DNA from: Patagioenas fasciata
Taxonomy: Eukaryota; Chordata; Aves; Columbiformes; Columbidae
Length of the DNA stretch: 64,000 nucleotides
Assembly: GCF_037038585.1 (NCBI RefSeq)
Contig: NC_092520.1
Location: forward strand, 150,411,104 to 150,475,103
Direction of reading: 5' to 3'
Shown here piece after piece: positions 1 through 11,186 of this stretch (the first letter of the stretch is position 1; every line of letters begins with the position of its first letter). The notes beneath the pieces were generated by a model. The model was not told where the DNA came from, ran no database searches, and saw only the letters and a program-made list of their open reading frames with translations. The translations under genes were made by a program, and so were the position numbers.

Positions 1-327
1 GTACTTAAAAGGGACCTATAAGAAAAATGGGGACAGACTTTTTAGCAGGGCCTGTTGTGATAGGACAAGAGGTAATGATTTTAAACTAAAAGAGTGCAGA
101 TTCTGGCTGGATGTGAGGAATACATTTTTTACAATCAATACGCTAAAACACTGGCCCAGGTTGCCCAGAGAGGTGGTAGATGCCCCATCCCTGGAGACAT
201 TCAAGGGCGGGCTGGACGGGGCTCTGAGCAACCTGATCTAGTTGAAGATGTCCCTGCTCATGGCAGGGGATTGTACTGGATGAACTTTGACGGTCCCTTC
301 CAATCCAGACTATTCTATGATTCTATG
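1..327 (+). mobile_element. CR1 LINE 3' fragment, cut by the window edge
   Basis: This is the 3' end of a chicken-repeat-1 non-LTR retrotransposon. The segment runs from the degenerate end of the reverse-transcriptase reading frame, through the typical 'ggttgcccagagaggtggtaga' type stretch near 158-181, to the 3' tail with 'cccttccaatcc' and two copies of ATTCTATG at 312-327. The internal reading frame is broken, so it is a dead copy. Its 5' part lies outside the window or was never present, since most CR1 copies are 5'-truncated. The family call rests on remembered CR1 tail structure. Confidence 0.85.
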
Positions 328-3300
328 TATCCATACATGGATTTTCACTGGGGATGAGAATCATCCAGTAGTAACTTGTTTCCTTCTGAGACCTGGTGAC
401 AGTATCACACCATCTGATGCTGTAGGTGTATGATCGTTCAAAGATGACATCAACCCACATTGCGTCAAAATAAGCAGTCCTGCCCCCCCTCAGCTCTCGA
501 TAGCAAACTGGATTGAAAAACTGGTTGGCATTAGAAGTCAAAATATCCAAGTGCTTTTCGGAAGTTTGCAGGATCGTAACCACTTGAATTGGGTACCCTT
601 ATCCAGCCCAGCCACACGTTCTGCAGGAACCATGACTTTTAAATATGTATTTGAAGGGCTGCAAAATGTGCGGTCTCAGAACAGCTTAGGGCCAGATTCT
701 CCAGTGTCCATCATTCATGGCCTTGTACACTGCTTTCTCAGTAAATGAGGTGTTAGATAAGCACCTACATTTTCCAGATAATTTAACCCCTTAGAGTTTT
801 GCTTTTGGTGGTTACAACATTTTTCATGTCAAAAGCAGGAAAGGGAAAGCTCAGTTTTCCACAGGCACCTCTGAAATCCGATTCCTCGTTTTGAAGCCTA
901 GGTGTGGGCTGAGCTCTTTGGAGGATAAAGTCCCCACTGGTGAAGTGCAGGATGTGTTCAGAAACCCTTGTGATGGGTGGAAAGACAGTCTGGTGTTGGG
1001 GTAATGCAAGTTTTGACTTTCGTTAGCCGTGCTGGGCCAGCAGAGCTGTGGGAGGAGAAGATGCATGCTGTTCTAGTGTCTGTACCACCAGCAAAAATGT
1101 TAAATTACAGTTCATGTTGAGGAGGGAAGCAGGAAAAAAGCATAGCTTTTTTTGGAAGGCTTTTGGATAGCTTTGGCAGTTAAAATATCTATATAATCTG
1201 CTTTCAAAACTGAGTGAAATTCAAAGTCATTGAAAAGGAATAAATTTGACTAAAGCGTGATAGCAATTTCAGTTACTTTTCCAGTTCTTTTTTCTTTCTG
1301 CTCAGGGAAGGATTTGCAAAGCACCAAATACTAGTTGCTACGCTGGAAACCTCATGTGTTCCAAAGCAGGTAATTTTACACAGGGGCATCTTTCAAATCA
1401 ATGCTTTGTTACTAATTTATTAAGTCTTAGATGTTTAAATTATTATTTATTTTACTATCACGTTCTCGCACTTTGGCCCTTGCCCTGGCAACACAGGGGC
1501 TTTGGCAGCAATATTGGGTTTAAGTAGTTCCTGTCCAAGAAGCTGATGTTCACCCTCTGTGCAGTTATGCCCCCGGCCTGTGACAGCGAGCTGTGAAATT
1601 GGCCAGGGAATGGATCCACACTGAAAAAACCTCCCAGGAACGCAACTTTTGTTGAAGTGCTGGTGCGGCTCCATGCAAATTTAACTCAGGTGAGGGTGGT
1701 ATTGCTCCGGTTCAGCCCCCTCTGGCCATGCGTTTCTAAGTCTCATTTTGAATCTTTTAAAACTCCTTATATCGTATTTTTTTAAGTGCTTATTATCATC
1801 AAGGGGCTGAGTGCACCTTGAAGGAGCAGTGTCCTGTAGCACAGAGCTGGGATGAGCCCCCCAGGGTGGGAGAGAGCCAGCAGAACCATATTGTCAGGCT
1901 CTGGCATCCTGAGCCTTAAGGGACGAGCTGGCATATAAACAAGTGGCCGTGAGCTGACCATGAATAAATTTAGACTGGAAGTTAGCCAAAGAGTAGCAGC
2001 TTTTTGTGTGGGGAGATGCCAGACAGATTAGGGACCCCAAATAAACCATAGCTTTCAAGATACTCTATAAGTTTCCGTATGGGATCATAGGATATGTCAC
2101 TGAAAAGAGGCACAACCCCTTGTTCCTAATGTCAGACCTCATCTACTTAGAAAGTAAAAAATTGCGGTGATTTAACTGAACAGTCTAGTTAAATCAGTAC
2201 AGAACTTATTTTTAAAGGCTTTGGTTTTGGTTTAAAGGGTAACTAATCTACACAACACCGATATATAAGTCTTGCAGAGTAGGTTGCACATTTTGCTGAA
2301 AATGTGTATCTGGAAACTTTTTATTTCAACAGGTAATAATATTATAATAGCACTTTACAAACATGATCTTACACAGGATACTGTATTTTCTGCAGTTAGA
2401 ATTGCACATAATGTGATTGGTGCTAGAATAAAGGTGAGATATAAAATTATCTTCTTTTTGGTACAAGTTTATGTGCAGTCTGTTCCCAAGACAGTTTGAA
2501 GAGGTTTGGCTTAAATCTGTTGCATCCAGAATTAACTGGAAATTCCTACACTGAAGCGTGACAGTACAGAAGTTCTGAAATTGGTTAAATCAGTATAATC
2601 TTCTGATTTAGATAGGAGTTTATTTATATCAGCCTTTTCTATATGTATATTTTTAATACTAAAATATAATAAGCATGCTTGGAAAATGTTTTATCTTTAT
2701 TTGGAAACTGTTTTGATAACTGTGGATGATACAGTTGATACACTGGGCGGTATTCCCAAAATGTTTATTACTTACATTTTGAATGCACTGTATTTGAGCA
2801 GGAACAATGTTTAATTGATGGCAGAAGTATTTGGTGGTTGAAAGAATGGAAAAAGCAAGCAGATTTAAATTTTGATCCTGATTCAGCAAAAATGAGTAGG
2901 TGTATGCTTACTTTCAAGCCCCTGGTTTAATGCGTTGCTGAATGGAGGTAAATCTGCACCACAGATTTACTGTTTTGAACTTGTTACTTAACCCATCCTG
3001 CACTTCTGTAAGGGAAGGGAAAAATAGTGGCTGTTAGAGTTGTGAGGTCTAATGTATGGAGTGAATGTGCTTGCTTTGCAATTCTAGAGAGGAGGAAGAG
3101 CTGATCATTAATATTATTTTCATTAGGCTGGACTTTATAAGAACATCTTTGAAGACTCTGACAGGAAGGAGAGAAATTAAATTCAATTTGAATTTATTCC
3201 ATGGCTTACTGTTTCCTTTGGAAATGTATATATGAAGCTTTGGTGGCAATGATTTAACTGACAGGAGGCTATTGATCTGAGTCAGTCTGACACCGGTCCT

Positions 3301-4014
3301 TGTGACCTACACCGAGATATTGAATGTCCAAGACAGAGCAGTAACTGTGCATCTGCCTATTTCCCCTGGTCATTCACGCCTGGAGAGCTCAGAACCACTG
3401 CAGCAGCAGCTTAACTGTATTTTAAATATTTGAATTTCTTTGCCAGTTGATGTAATTATTATACAGCATGGAACGAACTAAAAGGAATATATACTCAGAG
3501 CAAAAATGAGGTTCAGGTGTGTGAGATACAGAGACATAATCCTCTCAGTTTGGGATCATTCCAGTGGGACTGCGGGAGCTAGACACCTCTTTGGGGAGGA
3601 TGAAGGGTGCTCCGTGCTTTGCAAGATCGGAGTAACAAAGAAAACACTGAAAGTCATCCAGCTGTTTCCATCCCCTGGCCCATTCTGAAATCCCTGCAGA
3701 GAAGTTGCTTTGACTTGGATTACTTTTTGCTGCTTCGTTGCTCACACTGTTGGAGAACTTTGTCCTATTATCGTTCCTAATCTTCAAGAAGGGCTGATGT
3801 ACATGCTTGTAACAACCATAATCCAAGTCCAGAGTTCTCATGCAAATCCTGCAGCTAGCATCAGCTCTCTAGTAGGGTAAGGGCTGTCCTCCTGTCACTG
3901 CTGGAGGGCTCTGTGCCGCAGGTAACATACCAGTTCACAGGGTTGGTCCTTGGAAAATGAATAAAGGAGGGATGTACTTTCTTTTTTTCACTTTCCTCAT
4001 GTAGCAAGCCCAAG
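328..4014. other. Intergenic DNA, no gene recognised
   Basis: AT-rich single-copy-looking sequence upstream of WNT5B. All open frames are short (under about 100 codons), overlap on both strands and carry no recognisable domain. The only feature singled out is the exon-like segment 1306-1369, listed separately. Confidence 0.6.
1306..1369 (+). other. Exon-like 64 bp segment (candidate non-coding or unknown exon)
   Basis: A long pyrimidine run ending in 'tttctttctgctcag' at 1291-1305 looks like a good 3' splice site, and the segment ends at CAG|GTAATT (donor GT at 1370-1371). Two of the three forward frames stay open across it. One would read GRICKAPNTSCYAGNLMC, with three cysteines, which I cannot assign to a family. 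It could be an upstream non-coding exon of WNT5B, an exon of an unplaced transcript, or chance. Nothing else nearby supports a gene. Confidence 0.2.
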
Positions 4015-4745
4015 CAGTGATACAGGCTCAGGGAAGAGTGGCTGGAAAGCTGCCTGGTGGAAAAGGACCTGAGGGAGTTGGTTGACAGTGGCTGAACATG
4101 AACCAGCAGTGTGCCCAGGTGGCCAAAAAGGCCAACAGCATCCTGGCTTGTATCAGGAATAGTGTGGCCAGCAGGACTAGGGCAGTGATCATCTGCCTGT
4201 ACTCAGCACTGGTGACGCCTCGCCTTGAATCCTGTGTTCGGTTTTGGGCCCCTCACTGAGAGAAAAACATTGAGGTGCTGGAGAGAGTGCAGAGAAGGGC
4301 GACGAGGCTGGTGAGGGCTCTGGGGCACAAGTCTGATGGGGAGTGGCTGAGGGAACTGGGGCTGTTTAACCTGGAGAAAAGGAGGCTGAGGGGAGACCTT
4401 ATTGCTGTCTACAACTACCTGAAAGGAGGTTGTAGCATGGAGGGGGTTGGTCTCTTCTCCCAAGTAGCAAGTGATAGGACGAGAGGAAATGGCCTCAAAT
4501 TGTGCCAGAGGGGGTTTAGATTGGATATTAGGAAAAAATTCTTTATGAAAAGCATTGCCAGGCATTGGAACAGGCTGCCCAGGGAAGTGTTTGAGTCACC
4601 ATCCCTGGAGGTGTTTAAAAAATGTATAGATGAGAATCTTAGTGACATGGTTTAGTGACATTGTGAGGTGAATGGTTGGACTTGATGATCTTGAGGGTCT
4701 CTTCCAACCAAAATTATTCTATGATTATGTGATTCTATGATTCTA
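4015..4745 (+). mobile_element. CR1 LINE, 5'-truncated, with reverse-transcriptase C-terminal remnant
   Basis: This copy covers the C-terminal part of CR1 ORF2 and the complete 3' tail. A frame open from 4275 to 4655 encodes the familiar end of the CR1 ORF2 protein, with [11 protein letters not shown] near the start, [15 protein letters not shown] in the middle and HWNRLPREV later. The tail contains 'ggacttgatgatcttgaggg', 'tcttccaacc' and three ATTCTATG-like units at 4717-4745. The region 4015-4274 is also CR1 but its frame is broken. The copy is too short to mobilise itself. It is relatively young-looking compared with the degraded CR1 pieces in WNT5B intron 3. Confidence 0.92.
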
Positions 4746-7700
4746 TGTCTTATTCCCCTCTAAAATGGTTAATCCTCCATGTAAACTTAACCCTTGGGGA
4801 AAGTGTTGGCTACATGACCTAAGGGTTGGAGTCTTCCATTCCTAGAAACCCATGATGGTGTGGAGAAGCAGTGTGGGCTTCCTGACCCTGCCTGGGTTTG
4901 TGTTTCAACCTGACCTCCTGTGGCTCCTTCAAAGGGGTCTGGAGAGCAATTTCTGAAGAAGAAATTGTTAGTACAAATTAAGGAGATGGGGTGCCTGTTT
5001 GGCAAAGAAGCTGTGACACAGTGAGCATGTTAAATAAACCACTGAATGGTCATCAGAAGATAATGCTTGGTATTTTTTGTCAAATATACGTATTTAGTGA
5101 TTTGTTAGATTATGACTACACACAGTGGAGCTGCAGTCGATTTGCTGCAGTCCCATAAACCCTGGTATTCTAGTAGTCATGGGAACAAGAAGTACAAAAC
5201 TTGGGCCAAACATGTCTCAGTTCAGGTCTCTGGCTCTTGACTGAGGTCGCCAACATTCAAATAGAGTTCCCATGGAAGCGGGAACCGGATGGCCTGGATC
5301 TGTCCCTGGGAATATCGTAAATATGGACATTTTCCAGGCAGCCATGTACGTGCAGGGATAGGTCTATGTTGCTTCCTTCCAGATTTCAAAAAATCAAAAT
5401 AATTTTGTTTCAGCACTTGCAGTTTCTGCAGGTGCTCCACAGGTTGCTGCTGAGTCTCTTGCACTTTTCTTTGGGATATCTGGTGCTGGTCTCTGTGGAC
5501 GAGGCTGCCTCAACACTGGGATTTAATCTGCTGTAAGAGTACAACTACCACAAAATCGCCTTGAGAAGGAGGAAGATCATGTCCAGGTTTATCATTGGAG
5601 TTTGTTTGGTTTTTTTTTTTTTGAGGATGAGATGGTCTTGCTCCAGCTGAGCTTGTTGCCTCTCATGTGAAATATTATGGCATAAACACCAGTGTTCATA
5701 AGGATTTACATATATTCTGTCTCTTATGCTAACGAGAAGCTGTTTTATTAATAGAATTACTATCCTGCATACCTATTATGGTTTTAAATTGTGAGAATAT
5801 TTAGTATCTGGCCTGTTTTGTTGTCTAAAACTTCTGCCTTTCTTGCAACCTTCCTCCATTCTTGCTCTCCTTGATGGGGCACTTCAGGGACAGCTGCCAC
5901 TGGGTCTGCTGAGACTGGCAGGTATATCTTGGCATTTGCTTCACTACATGCCCTGATGACAGTAGGACTGGATGTCATTGGCCAGGGGAGTCATGGAAAA
6001 ATGAAAGAGCAAGGTAGTGGTGAAAGGAAATCTGGATCTGTCAGCAGGGGTGACAGGTGATGAGATGCAGAAAAAGGTAGTGCATGAGCACATCAGGAGA
6101 TAAAACTGAGTGTGTAAGTACCAAAAGAAACAAGCAGGGCATAAGCTGGAATAATCTGCCCTCTCAGTGGAGACAGACAGTGTGTAGCAATTAAACAAAG
6201 CAAGACAATGTCAGGACAAGAGAGGTGGACATGAATGGCTGATGTGCTGGGATACTTTGAGAAGGTTTTATTACATCTTCTGTAACACCCTAGCTGGATC
6301 TGAACCTACGGATGTGACTCCAGTTGCTGTTTAAGTAATAATTGCAATACAAATAACATAACACACTTGGGTCTGAGAAGGTTGACACCAGTAGAGCAAT
6401 GTGGAGGTATGGTGCTGAGAGAGGGACAGATGGGCAGCAGGGGAGCAGCACAGGACCAAACAAGTAGGGGCAGATGGGATAAAAGATGATTTGGCTGTCT
6501 GGCTGAGGGCTGCAATTTAGCTTCAAGGGACTTTTTTTTTTTCACAGTCTACACTCCCTCTTAAACTGGTTCAGCTGAATGGGCAAGTATGTGACTTTAA
6601 TGAGATTCCTGAAGTCTTAGTAAGAATTGTGGTTAAAACCAAGCCTGCAGCCAGAAGCAGATGTATAGCAGGATGTCACAGTACATCTCTTGGTGCCAAC
6701 GGGTCCATGGCACAGAACTGGAGGGCAGGGATTCCCTTTTAAGCAGCACTTGTATACCCTCCTTCCAAGGCAATGGCACCTTAAGTAGAGGAGCTTCTAC
6801 TTCAGTGAATGTTTGATTAAGTGTCTTATGTCAGAGAGAGCAATAAATGTTTCTGGATGCACTGGACATTGCAAGGCATTAAAAACAAGCATTGAACCTC
6901 AGTCAAGTTGCAAGAATAAACAGGAACTTGAAAGAGTCTCTTGATCAGGAATGTTTTCCAGCTCTCCCCAGTCCAGGAGAAACTGGACAAGATGCAGAAA
7001 TGAGGATCATTGAAGTTACGTGGAGAGAGACGTAAATTTTCTTTCAGCACTTCTTATAGCACATGATAAAGATCTGTGTCACACTTGGGGACATCTGAGA
7101 TTTTTGGAAAACAATAAGGGTAGGACAAAGAGTTTGCATGAGTAACTCCTTCTCTAATTTATCAGGGCTGTCTTCCAGACAGGGTTCAACTTTTTTCACG
7201 GGCTGCCAAATCTTTGCAAATGATCTCATGGACATGACCTCCTTCTTCTTTCTTGGAGTCTTGCAGCTTCCCTCCGGCAAACGCAGCAGGGACAGTATTG
7301 GGAAAGTGGTGATAGCTCTCCAGCTGCTCTGCTGTGACTTTGGAAACTCGACGTGTAAATCTGTGCTTCATGCACAGTTGTCACCTCTGAAAATCGAACA
7401 AAGGCAAACACAGGTACTAATTTTAGGCAGCCAGGCAACACAGTCGACAGTTGCCTAGGGCAGCAGACTGATGAATGCAGCAGAATGCCAAGGCTTTACG
7501 AAGACGCAGCCTTGCTGCCGCCGCTCTTTCCTCTAAGAAGGGACCCGGCTAGACCTAAGAAGGGAGCATTAGACCTTTAATCTGAGGGTTGAGATTCGTG
7601 TTCCATTTTCAGGCGACAGCTCCCTGTTTGGCCCAGGGGATCCACAGCAGTCTGGGTGAAAGCATCAGCACTCAGGGCACAGCATGGGTTCACTGCTGCT

Positions 7701-10400
7701 GTCTGAGTGAGCCAGACCCACTCGAAGTAGTGGGATGGGACTTTTTCCAGCAGAAACAAGAGCAGCCCTCCATTTCAGAGGTCTTTGTGTTGCCCCTTCC
7801 TATAGCAGGAGCAGTATGAGTTGATGTGAGTGGGCTGCTGCAGGGGAGTGATGGTTTGGGACGAGAGTGGGAGTCACTTGGGTGGTGAGGAGTGGACAGG
7901 GGTGATAGCCAGGAGGGGTGATCTGCCTGGGGTGAGGTTGGCCTCTCCTGGACTTAACATAGGGGTTAACCAGGTAACAGAAGAGCGAGTGAGACCAGTT
8001 TTCTCCAGGGCCTCCCCTCTACCCATTAGTGTAGTGATGCCTTCATGTCATCTGTATGGAACCATCCCAAACTCCTGCTCATTCTTAGCCCCGCTTCTCC
8101 AAGCCACCCATATCCTGATAACTCACCCAGCATCCCAGCAGTTCCTTACTCCGCCTCGCTTACCTGATGCCTCTCTGGCTCCATTCATCCCAGCCCTCCA
8201 GCAGCCCCGTTTCACCCTACCTCTTGTCCTCACAAAATTTGATTGTCTTCTCCCACCCAGCCCTGCTTTGACAAACAACCTTGCCAAAGCTGTTTGGGCT
8301 TTAAAAAAATAATCCAAGCTTTTTATTTACAAAATCGAAATATTGCTTTAAAAATTTTGGTGGCAAATAGAAACAGGCACAAGGAAGAGGGATAGACAGT
8401 ATTCTTCAGACCATTGGCCAAGTGCTCGCAGCTTTTGTTTGGAAGTTTTTGGCTGAGGCTGAAACCCTCCAACAACACCTCACCTGCTGTTACCACTTTA
8501 TCTGAAGTCATAAACACAGCCAGTGAAGAAATTATTTCAAGCATCTTAAAAAATACTCACTTCCATAATTCACATCTTAACTCAATGGCGGTCGCTCTTG
8601 CCAGCAGCAGAATTTGGGTAGAATTCAGTTTCAGACCTTTCCCACTGAAGCATCTTCTTTAGTTGTCACCTTTGAGAGCATATTAGGTTGGCTGGATAAG
8701 TGACCTTATCCCATACAGTAATTTTTGTCTCTCCTGTTTCAAAATAAGATCATTGCCTTGCTTGTGCTTGTTGGCAGTAAGGTTGCTACTAGCAGTATTC
8801 ACAGCACTTTGCTGTTGTTAATCATCAGCTGCCTTAAAATATTAATACTTAAAATGAGATAGTTAATTAATGCTGTATGTTTCTGGACCAAGCTTTGCAT
8901 GAGCATCTCCCAGGTTTTACCAGCTGGAAAAGTTTTCATTTCCATGATGCCACCATGCCTTGGGTAGACCACCGATCCAGCACCACGTGGTGATACGTCC
9001 TTGCCCCATGGAGTGCCACGGCTGAGCACATGCGCGTGGAGAAGCTCACACAAACACGGACATTGACGTCACCCGTATTTGTGGAAATGCTGTCTCACAT
9101 TCCTGGCTGGGAGAGGCACTGGTGCGGCTCACCACGGTCTACTCCTTCCTCAGAATCCACAGGGAGACTTGGTGAGGTTGAAGCCTGCAGATACACTGCT
9201 CCCATCATGTCATCTGTTTACATGGCACATGCCTTGTGTGCATGTGTGAGACAGCGAGGGCTTTTTCCCGTCCTAGTTCTTCTTTCTGGCTGTGGCAAGA
9301 TGGAAAGGTGGGACAGTCTCATCTCTGCCAGCGAGGTTTTCTGTATCTGAGGCTGGCTTGGAAATTCTTTAGGTGACATCACACCATGTCTGTGCAGACT
9401 CATTGTTTGTCATGGAAAAGCCATTCATCCATACACAACTTCCTTCCTCCCCAGACTCCTGGAGATAAACTTTCCATTCTGTCTATTCCCTATAGAAACA
9501 GACCCAAAACATGTATGCGTGGCTACACACACATACACCTCACCATCCCTCCGTCACACTTGGAGCTGTGGGAGGAGGCAAAGGGAGGATATAGAAGATG
9601 TGAATAAAGTCACCCTGTTTTCTTCAGACGTGGATCCTGCTGTGCCTGAGCAGTAAAACTCCCCTCTCGCTGAGGTTCTGGGTCACACAAGGCTTTTTTG
9701 TCCTGAGGCTAATTCTGGCACTCACAGCCCCACATCTGCCTGCCAGGTGAGATGGGCCACCAGCTGCAGGTACAGCACATCTGGATGGGGGAGGAAGCGA
9801 AGCGTGCCACAAACAAACACAGCAAGTCCACCGTAGCAGGCGCAAGGAATTCGATAAAAAATATACTTGAGCGGTCTGTGCTGCCGAATCTGGTGATTCA
9901 TGTCTCGGGCGCTGCTCGTGAGGTGGAGTGAAAGGCTGCGTAGTTGTGGGTCTTGCACCACGGATGCCATGACCACAATCTGGGAGTTGCTGGAAGGGAG
10001 CCATACATTCAGCCTATGTTCGGGGAGCCACAGGGGCAGGGTCGGGGGGGGACACACCAGGCCCAGCATGAGGCTTTATGAGAGAGGAGGGGGAAGGCAT
10101 TTGTCCATGGCAGAGAGGTGGGGACCGTGTGGCGCAGGGTAGGACAGGATGGTGGAGGCTGTGTAGAGATGGGGGCAGCAGCAATGGTGCCCATGATGTG
10201 ACAAGGTGACTATTTCCTTGCAGCGTCGAGGAGGTGGGGTGCAAGGAGCGTTTGTTGCAGGTACCCATATGGATCTGGGATGCCTGCGTTTGGTTTCTGC
10301 CAGTGTCTGGGGGGAAAGGGCTGAGGAGCTGCCAGATTGCCCCTGCTGTTGTGGCTCCCAGTGAGTCGAGCAGGGAAGAAGGGAGAGGGATGTTTGGACA
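4746..10400. other. Intergenic DNA upstream of WNT5B, no gene recognised
   Basis: No convincing coding exon. Overlapping short frames on the minus strand at 6826-7441 and 8323-8544 attracted attention, but they are frame-broken and match nothing I know. Poly-T runs lie near 5609-5624 and 6532-6542. GC content rises from about 9900 toward the WNT5B promoter island, with G-runs near 10045. Distal WNT5B regulatory elements may be here but cannot be recognised by eye. Confidence 0.55.
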
Positions 10401-10442
10401 AGAGGAGCCTTTGAAGCTTTTCTTCGGTCCACCTCCCCTGCT

Positions 10443-10448
10443 TATAAA
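10443..10448 (+). promoter_or_regulatory. WNT5B: Candidate TATA box for a WNT5B promoter
   Basis: The hexamer TATAAA sits in 'gcttataaagcc' at the left edge of the CpG island, about 660 bp before the WNT5B start codon. A start site about 30 bp downstream would fall near 10475, where GC-rich leader-like sequence begins. The motif is clear, but its use as a promoter is inference. CpG-island genes often use dispersed TATA-less starts, and other start sites in 10470-11000 are possible. Confidence 0.35.
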
Positions 10449-11043
10449 GCCATTAGGCTCTGGTGCCAGCCCTATCTGCGCTCGTCGCCGGCAGCCCAGC
10501 CGAGCCTCACAGACCCCCCGCCCGGGACGCGGGGCAATGGCGTGACGCCCTTCTGGAGGCCGTTTTGGGGAGGGGGCAGCTCATTTCCGAGCCGGCCCTG
10601 CATTACAAAGGCGGTGGGGCCAGCGCGGCGCTTTGATGTGCCCCGCCGGCTCCCTGCACACCTGCAGCCTCGGGGCTCCTGGCCACGCCACGGCCCGGGG
10701 GGGTACCCACGGGCTGGCGGGGGGGAGCCCGGAGGCTCCGGGGGTCCCTCCAGACGCCCCTGAGGGTGAGGCCAGCCCCACGCGTCTCCTCACTCCCCCT
10801 GGGCGGGACGGGGGAGCTCCCTCGGTGGCGGTGGAGCCCCGGCAGCGCGGCCCCTGCCCCCGGGCCGAGGGCGGGAGGGAGGCAGGGCCGCCGCCGGAGC
10901 CCCCGGGAGGCAGCGGCCGGGGGAGGGTCCTGCGGGGGGCGGCGGGGGCGGAGTGGGAGGGGGCGGCAGCCCGGGCTGTGCTTTCTGCGCCCCCGCCGCA
11001 CGCAGGCCCCGCTCCAGGGCTTCTTTTCGGTGCTTCTCCGCAG

Positions 11044-11106
11044 GGCGCCCCGTCCCGGCGGCCGGCTCTGCGGGGGCTGCCCCAGCGCCGCCGCCCGCAG
11101 CCCACC
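11044..11106 (+). other. WNT5B: Possible start of the 5' UTR part of the WNT5B first coding exon
   Basis: A pyrimidine-rich stretch followed by CAG ('ttctccgcag', ending at 11043) is a plausible 3' splice site 63 bp before the start codon. If used, the first coding exon would be 11044-11186, joined to an upstream non-coding exon inside the island or further upstream. Human WNT5B also has a non-coding 5' exon. An unspliced leader is equally compatible with the sequence. Confidence 0.3.
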
Positions 11107-11186
11107 ATGACCGGGCCGAGACTGGCCCTCGCCGCCGCGCTCCTCTGCAGCTGCACCTCGCCGGTGGCCGACGCCAGCTCCTGGTG
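11107..11186 (+). CDS. WNT5B: WNT5B coding exon 1: signal peptide
   Basis: Encodes residues 1-26 and two bases of Trp27: [20 protein letters not shown] followed by ADASSWW. The stretch 5-16 is hydrophobic, and cleavage is likely after VADA (residue 23), just before the SSWW sequence that matches the NSWW start of mature WNT5 proteins. The start codon has a good context (CCCACCATGA). The donor is TG|GTGAGT after 11186, phase 2. The frame is open for more than 150 codons upstream, but the ATG at 11107 directly precedes the signal peptide and gives the family's normal length, so it is chosen. Confidence 0.9.

Noticed and set aside
4275..4655. 126-codon frame that could be listed as a gene
   Set aside because: It is the C-terminal remnant of the CR1 ORF2 protein within a 5'-truncated LINE, with no own promoter.
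5222..5464. 80-codon minus-strand frame rich in Q and K
   Set aside because: No recognisable domain, no splice structure and no repeat family I can name. Too short to support as a gene.
6826..7441. Cluster of minus-strand frames with a splice-acceptor-like 'ttgttcgattttcag' near 7387-7405
   Set aside because: The frames shift repeatedly, no protein family is recognised and no matching donor or partner exon was found. At most an unproven antisense non-coding RNA.
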